From NCBI GenBank assembly GCA_020024985.1, contig JAHHSW010000028.1, positions 1-8,362 of the forward strand: a stretch of 8,362 bases of DNA, given 5' to 3'. Shown one piece after another: positions 1 to 6,856 of this stretch. The notes beneath the pieces were generated by a model. That model was not told where the DNA came from, searched no databases, and was given only the letters and a program-made list of their open reading frames with translations. The translations under genes and the position numbers were made by a program. How positions within the stretch are numbered: the first letter of the stretch is position 1; the number at the start of each line of letters is the position of its first letter. This DNA comes from Anaeroplasmataceae bacterium. GTDB lineage: Bacteria > Bacillota_I > Bacilli_A > Acholeplasmatales > Anaeroplasmataceae.

Positions 1-1
1 T

Positions 2-502
2 ACTCGTGGTGTAAATAATTTTACCTTAAGGGATATATGTGATTATCTATATATATCTACAGGAAGCCTATATTACCACTTTAAAACTAAGGATGATATT
101 ATCATGGCTATTGTTGATAAGCACTTTAGTGAGCTTGAGAATGATTATATGAGCTGGCTTGAGCGTCATAAGGAGAAGGGTGATTTAACTAAGGAGAGAT
201 TTATTGACATCATACTTTATAAGGGTACTGAGCTATTTAATAGATCTAAGATTCACTTATATTTAATAAATGAGTGTATGAAGGAGAATGAAAAGATTAA
301 GACCCATTATGAGGAGTTCATTGAATCATGGTATCAAAAGCTATTGCTTGGAGTTAAGCAGGTTTATGGAGAAAGAGAGGATATAGAGGGTATTGCCTAT
401 ACATTATTCCTAATCCTTGAGGGCCAAACCGTAAGAGTAGCTCTAGGTGATAGAAAGCCTTCATGTGAGGCCAGGGTAAAGAAGCTTTTAAAGGAGATGT
501 AA
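2..502 (+). CDS. TetR/AcrR-family transcriptional regulator (N-terminus off the window)
   Basis: The reading frame is open from the left edge; 166 residues are visible and the true start lies upstream. The ATG at 104 is internal, because the 34 codons before it encode a classic TetR helix-turn-helix: TLRDICDYL as helix 2 and STGSLYYHF as the recognition helix, followed by KTKDDII. Roughly the first 20 residues should be missing. The remainder is a helical ligand-binding/dimerisation domain rich in charged residues, too divergent to name a ligand. The stop lies 2 bp before the next gene, and the AAGGAG for that gene is formed by this gene's own last codons (Lys-Glu), so the two are co-transcribed. 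It is probably an autoregulated local repressor of the lipid/DHAP operon that follows; that role is inferred from position. The family call is firm. Confidence 0.9.
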   Translation, partial: TRGVNNFTLRDICDYLYISTGSLYYHFKTKDDIIMAIVDKHFSELENDYMSWLERHKEKGDLTKERFIDIILYKGTELFNRSKIHLYLINECMKENEKIKTHYEEFIESWYQKLLLGVKQVYGEREDIEGIAYTLFLILEGQTVRVALGDRKPSCEARVKKLLKEM

Positions 503-504
503 AA

Positions 505-2208
505 ATGTCTAATTTAGGTAAGGTAAAGAAGCTTTTACTGAAGGATGGCTATAAGGATATTAGCCTATCTGAAAGAGATGATATTATCTTTTTAGCTGGT
601 GAAATGGATAAATGGAGTGATATTGTTAATTGTGGTAAGCTAGTAGCTAAGGCTAAGCTATATAGCCATGTGGTTAATGATATTAAGCTTAAGGGCTATA
701 AGGAGCCAGCTATCCGTGAGCCTAAGGTAAATGATTTACAACTAGATAATAAGGAGGTTGATGTCCTTGTTATTGGTGGTGGAGTTGTTGGTGCTTCTAT
801 ATTAAGAGAGCTTACTAGGTATAAGCTAAGCGCATTATTAGTTGATAAGGAGGAGGATTTAGCAATCCATGCCTCTGGTAGAAATGATGGCTGTATCCAT
901 GTAGGAGTTGATTTACATAAGGGTAGTAAGAAGCTTGAATACTTAGTTAAATCTAAGAAAATAATTAAGCAGGTTTGTAGTGAGGTTGATATTGAATATC
1001 ACGAGGATGGACAAACTGTGGGCTTTAAGAATTATTTATTAGTACCTTTTGTTAGAATGTATTTAAGAAAGAAATGTAGACATAATCAAATTGAGGGGAT
1101 GAGAATTCTAAAGGGTAAGAAGCTTTTAGAGGTAGAGCCTAATTTATCTGATTCAGTTAAGTTTGGGGCGTATTTCCCTCATGCCGGTACTATTTGTCCA
1201 TATAATTTTACAATTGCCTTAGCTGAAAGCGCTGTAATAAACGGAGCTGAGGTAAGCTTTAGAACAATTGTAAGGGATATGGAGGTAGAAAACGGTAGGA
1301 TTAAGGCGGTTATTACTAATAGAGGAAGAATTATTCCTAAGCTTGTTATAAACGCAGCTGGAGTATTCTCTGATAAGATAGCAGAAATGGCTAAGGATAG
1401 GTTCTTTACAATTCACCCAAGAAAGGGTACAGATTCTATTATGGATAAGAGTGTAATAGCTTCCTTATCTAGAACGGGTGTACAAATTTTTGACCTATCT
1501 AAAAAGGGTAAGCAGGGTAATACTAAGGGTGGAGGAATAATTCCAACAGCCGATGATAATACCTTAGTAGGACCAGATGCAGTAGAGGTACCTGAGCGTG
1601 AGGATTTCTCTACTAGTGCTTCTAATGTTAATTTTATTTTTAATAAGCATTCTAAGACCATTAAGGCTTTAAAAAAGAGCGATGCAATTACCTACTTTAG
1701 TGGTATAAGAGCTACTACCTATGAGGAGGATTTTATTGTTCAAAAAGGTAAGTGGTGTAAGAATATTATCCACGCCGCTGGAATTCAATCTCCAGGCCTA
1801 ACCTGTGCTCCTGCAATAGGTGTTGATGTAGCTAAATGGGCTAGTGAAATGCTAGGTAGAGATTTAAATCCAAGCTTTAACCCTATAAGAAAGGGAATAG
1901 TTCAAACTAGAAAGCTAAGCTACGAGGAGAGAGATAGGCTAATTAAGGAAAAACCAATGTATGGACATATTGTTTGTCGCTGTGAGCAAATTAGTGAAGG
2001 AGAAATAGTTGATTCTATTCATTCAATTATTCCACCAACCACAATAGATGGAATTAAAAGAAGGGTACGTGCTGGTATGGGTAGATGTCAGGGAGGCTTT
2101 TGTCAGCCAAATGTATGTGAAATCTATGCTAGAGAAACTGGCACTAGTATAAATGATATTTGTAAAAAGGGTGATGGTAAAATCATTCTTAGGGATACAA
2201 AGGAGTAA
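505..2208 (+). CDS. GlpA-like FAD-dependent dehydrogenase (DAO fold plus BFD-like [2Fe-2S] domain)
   Basis: This 567-residue protein is probably a glycerol-3-phosphate dehydrogenase-type flavoenzyme oxidising a glycerol phosphate to the keto form and passing electrons to its neighbours. A non-homologous-looking N-terminal segment (residues 1-84) precedes the FAD Rossmann motif GGGVVG (91-96). SGRNDGCIHVG (124-134) matches the flavin-contacting region of the DAO superfamily and resembles L-2-hydroxyglutarate oxidases as much as GlpA. FTIHPRKG (301-308), LVGPDA (354-359) and HAAGIQSPGLTCAPAIG (423-439) are typical of clostridial GlpA-like proteins. The C-terminus has C491, C493, C528 and C533 in the CxC...CxxxxC pattern of BFD-like [2Fe-2S] domains. 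No signal peptide or membrane segment is visible. The start has AAGGAG eight bases upstream, and the stop lies 4 bp before the next gene. The N-terminal extension of about 85 residues is unusual. The family is confident, the exact substrate is not. Confidence 0.85.
   Translation: MSNLGKVKKLLLKDGYKDISLSERDDIIFLAGEMDKWSDIVNCGKLVAKAKLYSHVVNDIKLKGYKEPAIREPKVNDLQLDNKEVDVLVIGGGVVGASILRELTRYKLSALLVDKEEDLAIHASGRNDGCIHVGVDLHKGSKKLEYLVKSKKIIKQVCSEVDIEYHEDGQTVGFKNYLLVPFVRMYLRKKCRHNQIEGMRILKGKKLLEVEPNLSDSVKFGAYFPHAGTICPYNFTIALAESAVINGAEVSFRTIVRDMEVENGRIKAVITNRGRIIPKLVINAAGVFSDKIAEMAKDRFFTIHPRKGTDSIMDKSVIASLSRTGVQIFDLSKKGKQGNTKGGGIIPTADDNTLVGPDAVEVPEREDFSTSASNVNFIFNKHSKTIKALKKSDAITYFSGIRATTYEEDFIVQKGKWCKNIIHAAGIQSPGLTCAPAIGVDVAKWASEMLGRDLNPSFNPIRKGIVQTRKLSYEERDRLIKEKPMYGHIVCRCEQISEGEIVDSIHSIIPPTTIDGIKRRVRAGMGRCQGGFCQPNVCEIYARETGTSINDICKKGDGKIILRDTKE
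2199..2205 (+). promoter_or_regulatory. Ribosome binding site that fixes the GlpB-like start
   Basis: AAAGGAG lies 7 bp before the ATG at 2213. The frame stays open upstream to an ATG at 2153, but that longer form would overlap the preceding gene by 56 bp and add 20 residues with no counterpart in the family. The FAD-binding strand begins directly after 2213, which supports the downstream start. Confidence 0.8.
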
Positions 2209-2212
2209 TATT

Positions 2213-3445
2213 ATGGAAGATTTTGATATTATTGTTATAGGTGGAGGACCTGGTGGACTTGCGGCAGCAGTAAGAGCCTCTAAGGGTGCTAGAGTCTTAT
2301 TAATTGAGCGTGAGCCAAGGCTTGGTGGTATCTTAAAGCAATGTATCCATGATGGTTTTGGTGTTACAAGATTTAAAGAAAAGCTAAGTGGTCCAGAATA
2401 TGCAGCTAGAGAGATAGAGGCTTTAAAGGGAACTAATGTTAAAATTTTAAAGACTACCTTTGTTACTAATATAGAGTATGGTAAGGATAAGACAGTAGTT
2501 AGCTACTGTAATGAGAGTGGTATGGGTAAATCCTCATGCAAGAAGCTTATTTTAGCAACAGGCTGCCGTGAAAGAACTAGTAAGCAAATTAATATTCATG
2601 GTACTAATCCAGCTGGTGTTATGACAGCGGGTCAGGCTCAGTATTATATTAATATACTAGGTAAGATGCCAGCTAAGGAGGCTATTATCTTAGGCTCTGG
2701 TGATATTGGCTTAATCATGGCAAGAAGATTAACCCTAGAGGGAGCCCATGTAATTGGTGTATATGAGGCTAAGCCAACCCCAAGTGGCTTATCTAGAAAT
2801 ATTAGCCAGTGCTTAACTGACTTTGATATTCCACTTCATTTATCTCATACTGTAACTAGAGTCTTTGGTGTAGATAGGCTAGAGGCCTGTGAGGTATGTA
2901 AGGTAGATGAGAGGATGGCTCCAATTCCTGGAACTGAGGAGATTATTAGGTGTGATACCTTAATTTTATCAGTAGGCTTAATTCCAGAAAATGAGCTAGC
3001 AAAAATGATAGAGGTACCACTTAATCCATTTACTAAGGGCCCATTTGTTGATCAAGCCTTTGAAACTCTAAAAAGTGGTGTCTATTCCTGTGGTAATGCG
3101 ATGCATGTTAATGATTTAGCTGATTATGTATCAGAGTCTGGTGAGATTGCTGCGGATAATGCTATAGAGGTTTCTCATAAGGAAAGATGCCTATACAAGG
3201 TAGATTTTGATGAGCATTTTGGCTATGTAGTTCCAAGCCATATAGATTTTAATAAGAGCACAGAGAAAATGACCTTTTATTTTAGATCTCGTGCTGAATA
3301 TAAGAATAAGCTATTAAAGGTAATGGAGGGTGACGAGGTTATTTATAAGAAGGCCTACGGAGGCTTACGTCCACCCGAGATGGAAAAGGTTATATTAACC
3401 GTTAAGGATAAGGGTAATATAAGGTTTATTTTGGAGGATAAGTAA
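2213..3445 (+). CDS. GlpB-like NAD(P)/FAD-dependent oxidoreductase
   Basis: A 410-residue two-dinucleotide-fold flavoprotein of the pyridine nucleotide-disulfide oxidoreductase superfamily. The FAD motif is GGGPGG (10-15), the second nucleotide-binding motif is GSGDIG (161-166), the ATG motif is ATGCRE (115-120), and the C-terminal FAD motif includes VYSCGNAMHVNDLADYVSE (290-308). No redox-active CxxC sits after the first FAD motif, so it is an oxidoreductase subunit rather than a thioredoxin-reductase-like enzyme. In anaerobic Firmicutes and Thermotoga such proteins are encoded between a GlpA-like dehydrogenase and a DUF1667 protein, and all three occur here in that order. The inferred role is to move electrons between the GlpA-like subunit and NAD(P) or another carrier. 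The next gene starts 1 bp after its stop, which suggests coupled translation and equal subunit amounts. Confidence 0.87.
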   Translation: MEDFDIIVIGGGPGGLAAAVRASKGARVLLIEREPRLGGILKQCIHDGFGVTRFKEKLSGPEYAAREIEALKGTNVKILKTTFVTNIEYGKDKTVVSYCNESGMGKSSCKKLILATGCRERTSKQINIHGTNPAGVMTAGQAQYYINILGKMPAKEAIILGSGDIGLIMARRLTLEGAHVIGVYEAKPTPSGLSRNISQCLTDFDIPLHLSHTVTRVFGVDRLEACEVCKVDERMAPIPGTEEIIRCDTLILSVGLIPENELAKMIEVPLNPFTKGPFVDQAFETLKSGVYSCGNAMHVNDLADYVSESGEIAADNAIEVSHKERCLYKVDFDEHFGYVVPSHIDFNKSTEKMTFYFRSRAEYKNKLLKVMEGDEVIYKKAYGGLRPPEMEKVILTVKDKGNIRFILEDK

Positions 3446-3446
3446 T

Positions 3447-3809
3447 ATGAAGGAATATATATGTATTGTCTGTCCAAATGGCTGTCATTTATGCTATGAC
3501 GAGGTAAATAATACCTGTACAGGTAATAAATGCCCTAGAGGTGCTAAATATGCCTTCCAGGAATTTACTAATCCTAAAAGAAGCGTAACCTCAAGCGTTA
3601 GAACAACCGTTAAGGGTTATCCAGTTATAAGCGTAAGGACAGATGGAGAAATAAATAAGGGTCTAGTTAAGGAGCTAATGGAGGAGCTAAGAGGAGTTAT
3701 AGTAGATCATCCACTTAAGCTTAATGAAATAGTAATTGAAAATGTATTAAATACAGGTGTAAATATTATAACAACTACACCTATGGAAGGAGAAAATAAT
3801 AATGAGTAA
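3447..3809 (+). CDS. DUF1667-family cysteine-rich small protein
   Basis: A 120-residue protein whose N-terminal third is a dense metal-binding segment: C6, C9, C13, C16, C24 and C29, with CIVCPNGCHLC (6-16) and TGNKCPRG (25-32). This is the signature of DUF1667 proteins, which accompany GlpA/GlpB-like flavoproteins. The segment probably holds an Fe-S cluster or zinc; an electron-transfer role comparable to GlpC of the E. coli anaerobic dehydrogenase is inference. The C-terminal part (about 35-120) is a small mixed domain with KRSVTSSVRT and PLKLNEIVIENVLNTGVNI. There is no membrane segment, so any membrane attachment would differ from GlpC. The start has TTGGAGGA upstream, and the end overlaps the AGPS-like gene by 8 bp, so translation is probably coupled to it. 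The family call is firm. Confidence 0.88.
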   Translation: MKEYICIVCPNGCHLCYDEVNNTCTGNKCPRGAKYAFQEFTNPKRSVTSSVRTTVKGYPVISVRTDGEINKGLVKELMEELRGVIVDHPLKLNEIVIENVLNTGVNIITTTPMEGENNNE

Positions 3810-5556
3810 GCCATATAAGGGATTTGAGCCAAAATGGTATAGAGGAGAGGTTCCTGCTAATTCATACCGTTCAATATTTAAGTGGGGTAAGCCTGACTTT
3901 ATTAAGGTACCTAAGGAAACACTTTATAATATGATGAAGGGAATATTTAACGTTACAGATGATGATTTTAAAAGCTATAATGAAAACCTTGGCCTAGATG
4001 AGGTTAAGTTTGATGTAGCTAAGAAGGCTTGTAAGGACGAGGATATTAAGTTCTTTAAAAGCGTATGTGGTGATGATAATGTTAAGGATGATGATTATTC
4101 ACGCTTAAGTGTTGCCTATGGTAAGACAATGTATGATTTATTACGTCTTCGTAATAAGATTGTTGAAAATATTCCAGATGTTGTTGTTTACCCATCTGAT
4201 AAAAAGGAAATTGAAAAAATTGTTCAGTACTGTGTTGAAAGAAGGATTCCTGTATATGTATATGGTGGAGGGTCTTCAGTAACTCGTGGTGTTGAATGTA
4301 TGAAGGGGGAAGTTTCATTTGATATGAGAAAGAACTACAACAAGGTTATTTCCTTCAATGAAATTGATCAAACCATCACAGTTCAAACAGGTATGTCAGG
4401 CCCACAGCTAGAGAGTCATTTAAATAACGCTATAGCTGAATTTAAGGCTAAAAGAGCTTATACCTGTGGACATTTTCCACAAAGCTTTGAATATTCATCA
4501 GTAGGTGGCTGGGTTGTTACAAGAGGTGCTGGACAAAATTCTACATATTATGGTAAAATCGAGGATATAGTTCTTTCTCAGGAATATGTAACACCTGTAG
4601 GCAAGATTGTTACCTCTCACGCTCCAGCTGAGGCAACTGGCCCATCTATTAATCAAATTATGATGGGTAGTGAGGGTGCCTTTGGTATTTTAACTGAGGT
4701 TACACTTAAGGTCTTCCGTTATATGCCAGAAAATAGAAAGAGATATTCATTTATGTTTAAGGACTGGGAAACTGCACAGGCTGCGGCTAGGGAAATGATG
4801 CAGTGTGAGGGAGGAACGTCTTCAGTCTTCCGTTTATCAGACCCAGAGGAAACATCTATTATGATGAAGCTTTATGGAGTTGAGGATTCTCCACTTGCTA
4901 AGCTATTTAAGCTAAGAGGCTTTAAGGATAATGAAAAGTGCTTATTCTTAGGCTTTAGTGATGGTGAAAAGGGCTTCAGTAAGAATGTTAGTAGATGCAT
5001 AAAGAGAATTGCTCGCCACTTTGGTGGTATGAACCTAACAGGCTATGTTACTAAGTCATGGGAGAAGGGGAGATTTAATGACCCTTACCTACGTGATTCT
5101 ATGCAGGACTTCGGTATTATGACTGATACCCTTGAGTGCTCAGTTAACTGGAGTAATATGGCTCAGGTACATAGGGATGTACGTGCCTTCTGTAAGAGTA
5201 GACCTAATACGATTTGTATGACACATATGTCTCATGCTTATCCACAGGGTGCTAATTTATATTTCATTTTCATAGCTAAGATGTCAGATTTAAAGGAGTA
5301 TAAGGCTTACCAGGATGGAATTTTGGATGCTATCCAAAAGGCTGGCGCTTCAATGAGCCACCATCATGGTATTGGGAAATCCTTTGCTCCATGGCTAGAG
5401 GGCTCACTTGGTAAGAATGAGTATGAAATATTCAAGGTATTAAAGAATCACTTTGACCCAGAGTTTTTAATGAATCCAGGTGGAACATTAGGACTAGATT
5501 TAAAGCCTGAGGAGAAGATTTCAAAGTCTGATAAAATAGACTTTACAAAAAGATAA
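3802..5556 (+). CDS. Alkyl-dihydroxyacetonephosphate synthase-like FAD-binding protein
   Basis: A 584-residue member of the VAO/PCMH flavoprotein family (FAD_binding_4 plus FAD-oxidase_C). The first FAD-binding segment is VYGGGSSVTRGV (153-164) after PDVVVYPS (125-132), the second is SSVGGWVVTRGAG (232-244), and TGPSINQIMMGSEGAFG (279-295) completes the site. The cap domain continues with YLRDS (429-433), the NLYFIF segment (485-490) and SHHHGIGK (519-526). Aligned from memory to human AGPS, Arg431, Tyr487 and His520-522 fall on its catalytic Arg515, Tyr578 and His615-617. The N-terminal RSIFKWG (23-29) also resembles AGPS. The eukaryotic enzyme replaces the acyl chain of acyl-DHAP with a fatty alcohol, without net redox change. 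D-lactate or glycolate dehydrogenases are the main alternative, but the AGPS-type motifs and the G3P/DHAP neighbours favour the synthase. Its start (GGAAGGAG upstream) overlaps the DUF1667 gene by 8 bp. Confidence 0.85.
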   Translation: MSKPYKGFEPKWYRGEVPANSYRSIFKWGKPDFIKVPKETLYNMMKGIFNVTDDDFKSYNENLGLDEVKFDVAKKACKDEDIKFFKSVCGDDNVKDDDYSRLSVAYGKTMYDLLRLRNKIVENIPDVVVYPSDKKEIEKIVQYCVERRIPVYVYGGGSSVTRGVECMKGEVSFDMRKNYNKVISFNEIDQTITVQTGMSGPQLESHLNNAIAEFKAKRAYTCGHFPQSFEYSSVGGWVVTRGAGQNSTYYGKIEDIVLSQEYVTPVGKIVTSHAPAEATGPSINQIMMGSEGAFGILTEVTLKVFRYMPENRKRYSFMFKDWETAQAAAREMMQCEGGTSSVFRLSDPEETSIMMKLYGVEDSPLAKLFKLRGFKDNEKCLFLGFSDGEKGFSKNVSRCIKRIARHFGGMNLTGYVTKSWEKGRFNDPYLRDSMQDFGIMTDTLECSVNWSNMAQVHRDVRAFCKSRPNTICMTHMSHAYPQGANLYFIFIAKMSDLKEYKAYQDGILDAIQKAGASMSHHHGIGKSFAPWLEGSLGKNEYEIFKVLKNHFDPEFLMNPGGTLGLDLKPEEKISKSDKIDFTKR

Positions 5557-5577
5557 ATAATTAATGGGAGAAGTGCT

Positions 5578-6492
5578 ATGAAGCATATATTTATTATTAA
5601 TCCAAAGGCAGGTAAGGTGGATAGGGTAGCTGAAATTACCGATGAGCTTAAGGAGTTTGATGGTAGGATTGATTATGAAATCTATGTTACCAAATCACAG
5701 GGTGATGGAAGAGAATACGTAATGAAGTACCTAGATGAGCATGATGAAAATGAAAAATATAGGTTTTATGCAGTTGGTGGAGATGGATCATTACATGATG
5801 TATGTAATGGCGCTTATGGACATAAGAATGCTGAGGTCGCAGTATATGCCTCAGGTAGTGGTAATGACTTTATAAAGAACTTCGGCGGTGGAGCTGAGTT
5901 TAAGGATTTAAATAGCTTGATTAATGGTAAGGCTGAGTGCGTTGATTTAATTAGAGTTAACGATAAAATATGTGTAAACATTGTGAGCTTCGGCTTTGAT
6001 GGCGAGGTAACCTTTGGTATGCATAAGTTTAAGCGCTGGCCTTTAGTTACAGGAAGGATGGCTTATAATTTAGCAGCGGTAACCTCATTACTTTTTAAGA
6101 TGACTACAGTCTTTAAATGTGTAGCTGATGATGAGGTTATGCTAGATGGCAAGGGTCTACTTGTCGCTATCGCAAATGGCCATACCTATGGTGGAGGCTT
6201 TAAGTGTGCACCAGAGGCAAAGGTAAATGATGGTGTTATGGATATTTGCCTAGTTAAAAAAATTTCAAGATTTAAGTGTGGAGCCCTAATGAGCCTATAT
6301 AAGAAGGGTGAGCATTTAACAAGCCCTAAGCTTAAGGATGTAATTTTATATAAAAGAGCTAAGATAGTAGAAATATCTGCCCCAAAGCCTGTAGCCTATC
6401 AAATTGATGGTGAAACCTTCAGAACTGATAAGCTAGAGATTGAAATTATTCCAAGAGCTATTTCCTTTGTAATACCAGAGCCTCTTAAATAA
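5578..6492 (+). CDS. Diacylglycerol kinase-family lipid kinase (DagK/YegS-like)
   Basis: A 304-residue soluble lipid kinase that would transfer the ATP gamma-phosphate to diacylglycerol or a related lipid to give a phosphatidic acid. NPKAGK (8-13) opens the nucleotide-binding domain, GGDGS (67-71) is the family's GGDGT-type motif with Ser for Thr, and GSGNDF (93-98) follows. The C-terminal beta-sandwich domain has ANGHTYGGGF (199-208), AKVNDGVMDICLV (214-226) and the conserved IDGE (276-279). There is no transmembrane segment, as usual for this family; it should act at the inner face of the membrane. The start has GGGAG 7 bp upstream. It is the last gene of the operon, 21 bp after the AGPS-like gene and just before a terminator. 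The context suggests it recycles a diradylglycerol into phospholipid synthesis; sphingosine- or NAD-kinase-like specificity cannot be excluded from sequence alone. Confidence 0.9.
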   Translation: MKHIFIINPKAGKVDRVAEITDELKEFDGRIDYEIYVTKSQGDGREYVMKYLDEHDENEKYRFYAVGGDGSLHDVCNGAYGHKNAEVAVYASGSGNDFIKNFGGGAEFKDLNSLINGKAECVDLIRVNDKICVNIVSFGFDGEVTFGMHKFKRWPLVTGRMAYNLAAVTSLLFKMTTVFKCVADDEVMLDGKGLLVAIANGHTYGGGFKCAPEAKVNDGVMDICLVKKISRFKCGALMSLYKKGEHLTSPKLKDVILYKRAKIVEISAPKPVAYQIDGETFRTDKLEIEIIPRAISFVIPEPLK

Positions 6493-6500
6493 AAGGATAT

Positions 6501-6531
6501 CGTGAGCCTAGGCTCACGCTTATTTATTCTT
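6501..6531 (+). terminator. Probable Rho-independent terminator of the six-gene operon
   Basis: A perfect 18-bp palindrome, CGTGAGCCTAGGCTCACG (6501-6518), begins 8 bp after the kinase stop codon. It can fold as a 7-bp stem with a CTAG loop and is followed by CTTATTTATTCTT, a T-rich but interrupted tract. The stem is GC-rich compared with its surroundings. The weak T tract and exact symmetry mean it could instead, or also, be a protein-binding site for the promoter that starts directly after it. Confidence 0.7.
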
Positions 6532-6559
6532 GAATTACAATGGATTATTATGTTAAAAT
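6530..6559 (+). promoter_or_regulatory. Sigma-A-type promoter of the GNAT gene (extended -10)
   Basis: TTGAAT (6530-6535) serves as -35 and TAAAAT (6554-6559) as -10, with an 18-bp spacer that ends in the extended element TGT. Transcription would begin near 6566, giving a very short leader before AAGGAG (6571-6576) and the ATG at 6584. The same TGTTAAAAT string occurs in the promoter at 7906-7914. Confidence 0.7.
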
Positions 6560-6583
6560 AAAGCTAAAGGAAGGAGTCAGAAT

Positions 6584-6856
6584 ATGAATATTATTAAGGA
6601 TAAGAATATCGTTTATATTAAAAACGAAGAGGGTAAGATGATTGCCTATTGTACATTCCCACCTATTGGTGAGGGCTTAGTTATGATTGATCATACCGTA
6701 GTAGACCCATCACTTAGAGGCCAGGGTGTTGCCGGCAAGCTTATGGCTCTTGCCTATGAGTCAATTAAGGAGCAGGGCCTTAGGGTAAGACCTGTTTGCT
6801 CATACGCAGTTGGTTGGTTTGATAAGAACCCTGATAAAAAGGATATATTAGAGTAA
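6584..6856 (+). CDS. Small GNAT-family N-acetyltransferase (YjdJ-like, COG2388 type)
   Basis: A 90-residue single-domain acetyltransferase of the short GNAT branch. The acetyl-CoA pyrophosphate-binding loop is RGQGVA (45-50), preceded by IDHTVVDPSLRG (35-46), and the branch hallmark VRPVCSYAVGWFDKNP follows at 68-83, with Cys72-Ser-Tyr. The length is normal for this branch, so nothing is missing. The acceptor is unknown; members of this group have not given a general substrate rule. It is a stand-alone gene with its own promoter, AAGGAG 7 bp before the start codon, and terminators on both sides, so its position after the lipid operon says nothing about a shared function. Confidence 0.9.
   Translation: MNIIKDKNIVYIKNEEGKMIAYCTFPPIGEGLVMIDHTVVDPSLRGQGVAGKLMALAYESIKEQGLRVRPVCSYAVGWFDKNPDKKDILE

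Noticed and set aside
104..106. ATG as the true start of the first gene
   Set aside because: The frame upstream encodes the TetR DNA-binding helices, so this ATG is an internal methionine.
1219..1661. Two open frames on the minus strand inside the GlpA-like gene
   Set aside because: They are antisense to a well-supported gene, have no ribosome binding site or domain, and arise from the codon pattern of the plus strand.
2153..2212. Longer GlpB-like protein starting at 2153
   Set aside because: The extra 20 residues overlap the preceding gene and look like out-of-frame sequence; AAAGGAG and the family's usual N-terminus support 2213.
4082..4318. Minus-strand open frame inside the AGPS-like gene
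   Set aside because: It is rich in His, Gln and Tyr as expected for antisense of this gene, with no motifs or start signals.
3802..5556. Simple D-lactate/glycolate dehydrogenase (GlcD) assignment
   Set aside because: The FAD fold fits, but the Arg, Tyr and His residues and the WG-containing N-terminus match AGPS better, and the neighbours are G3P/DHAP and lipid enzymes; kept only as an alternative.
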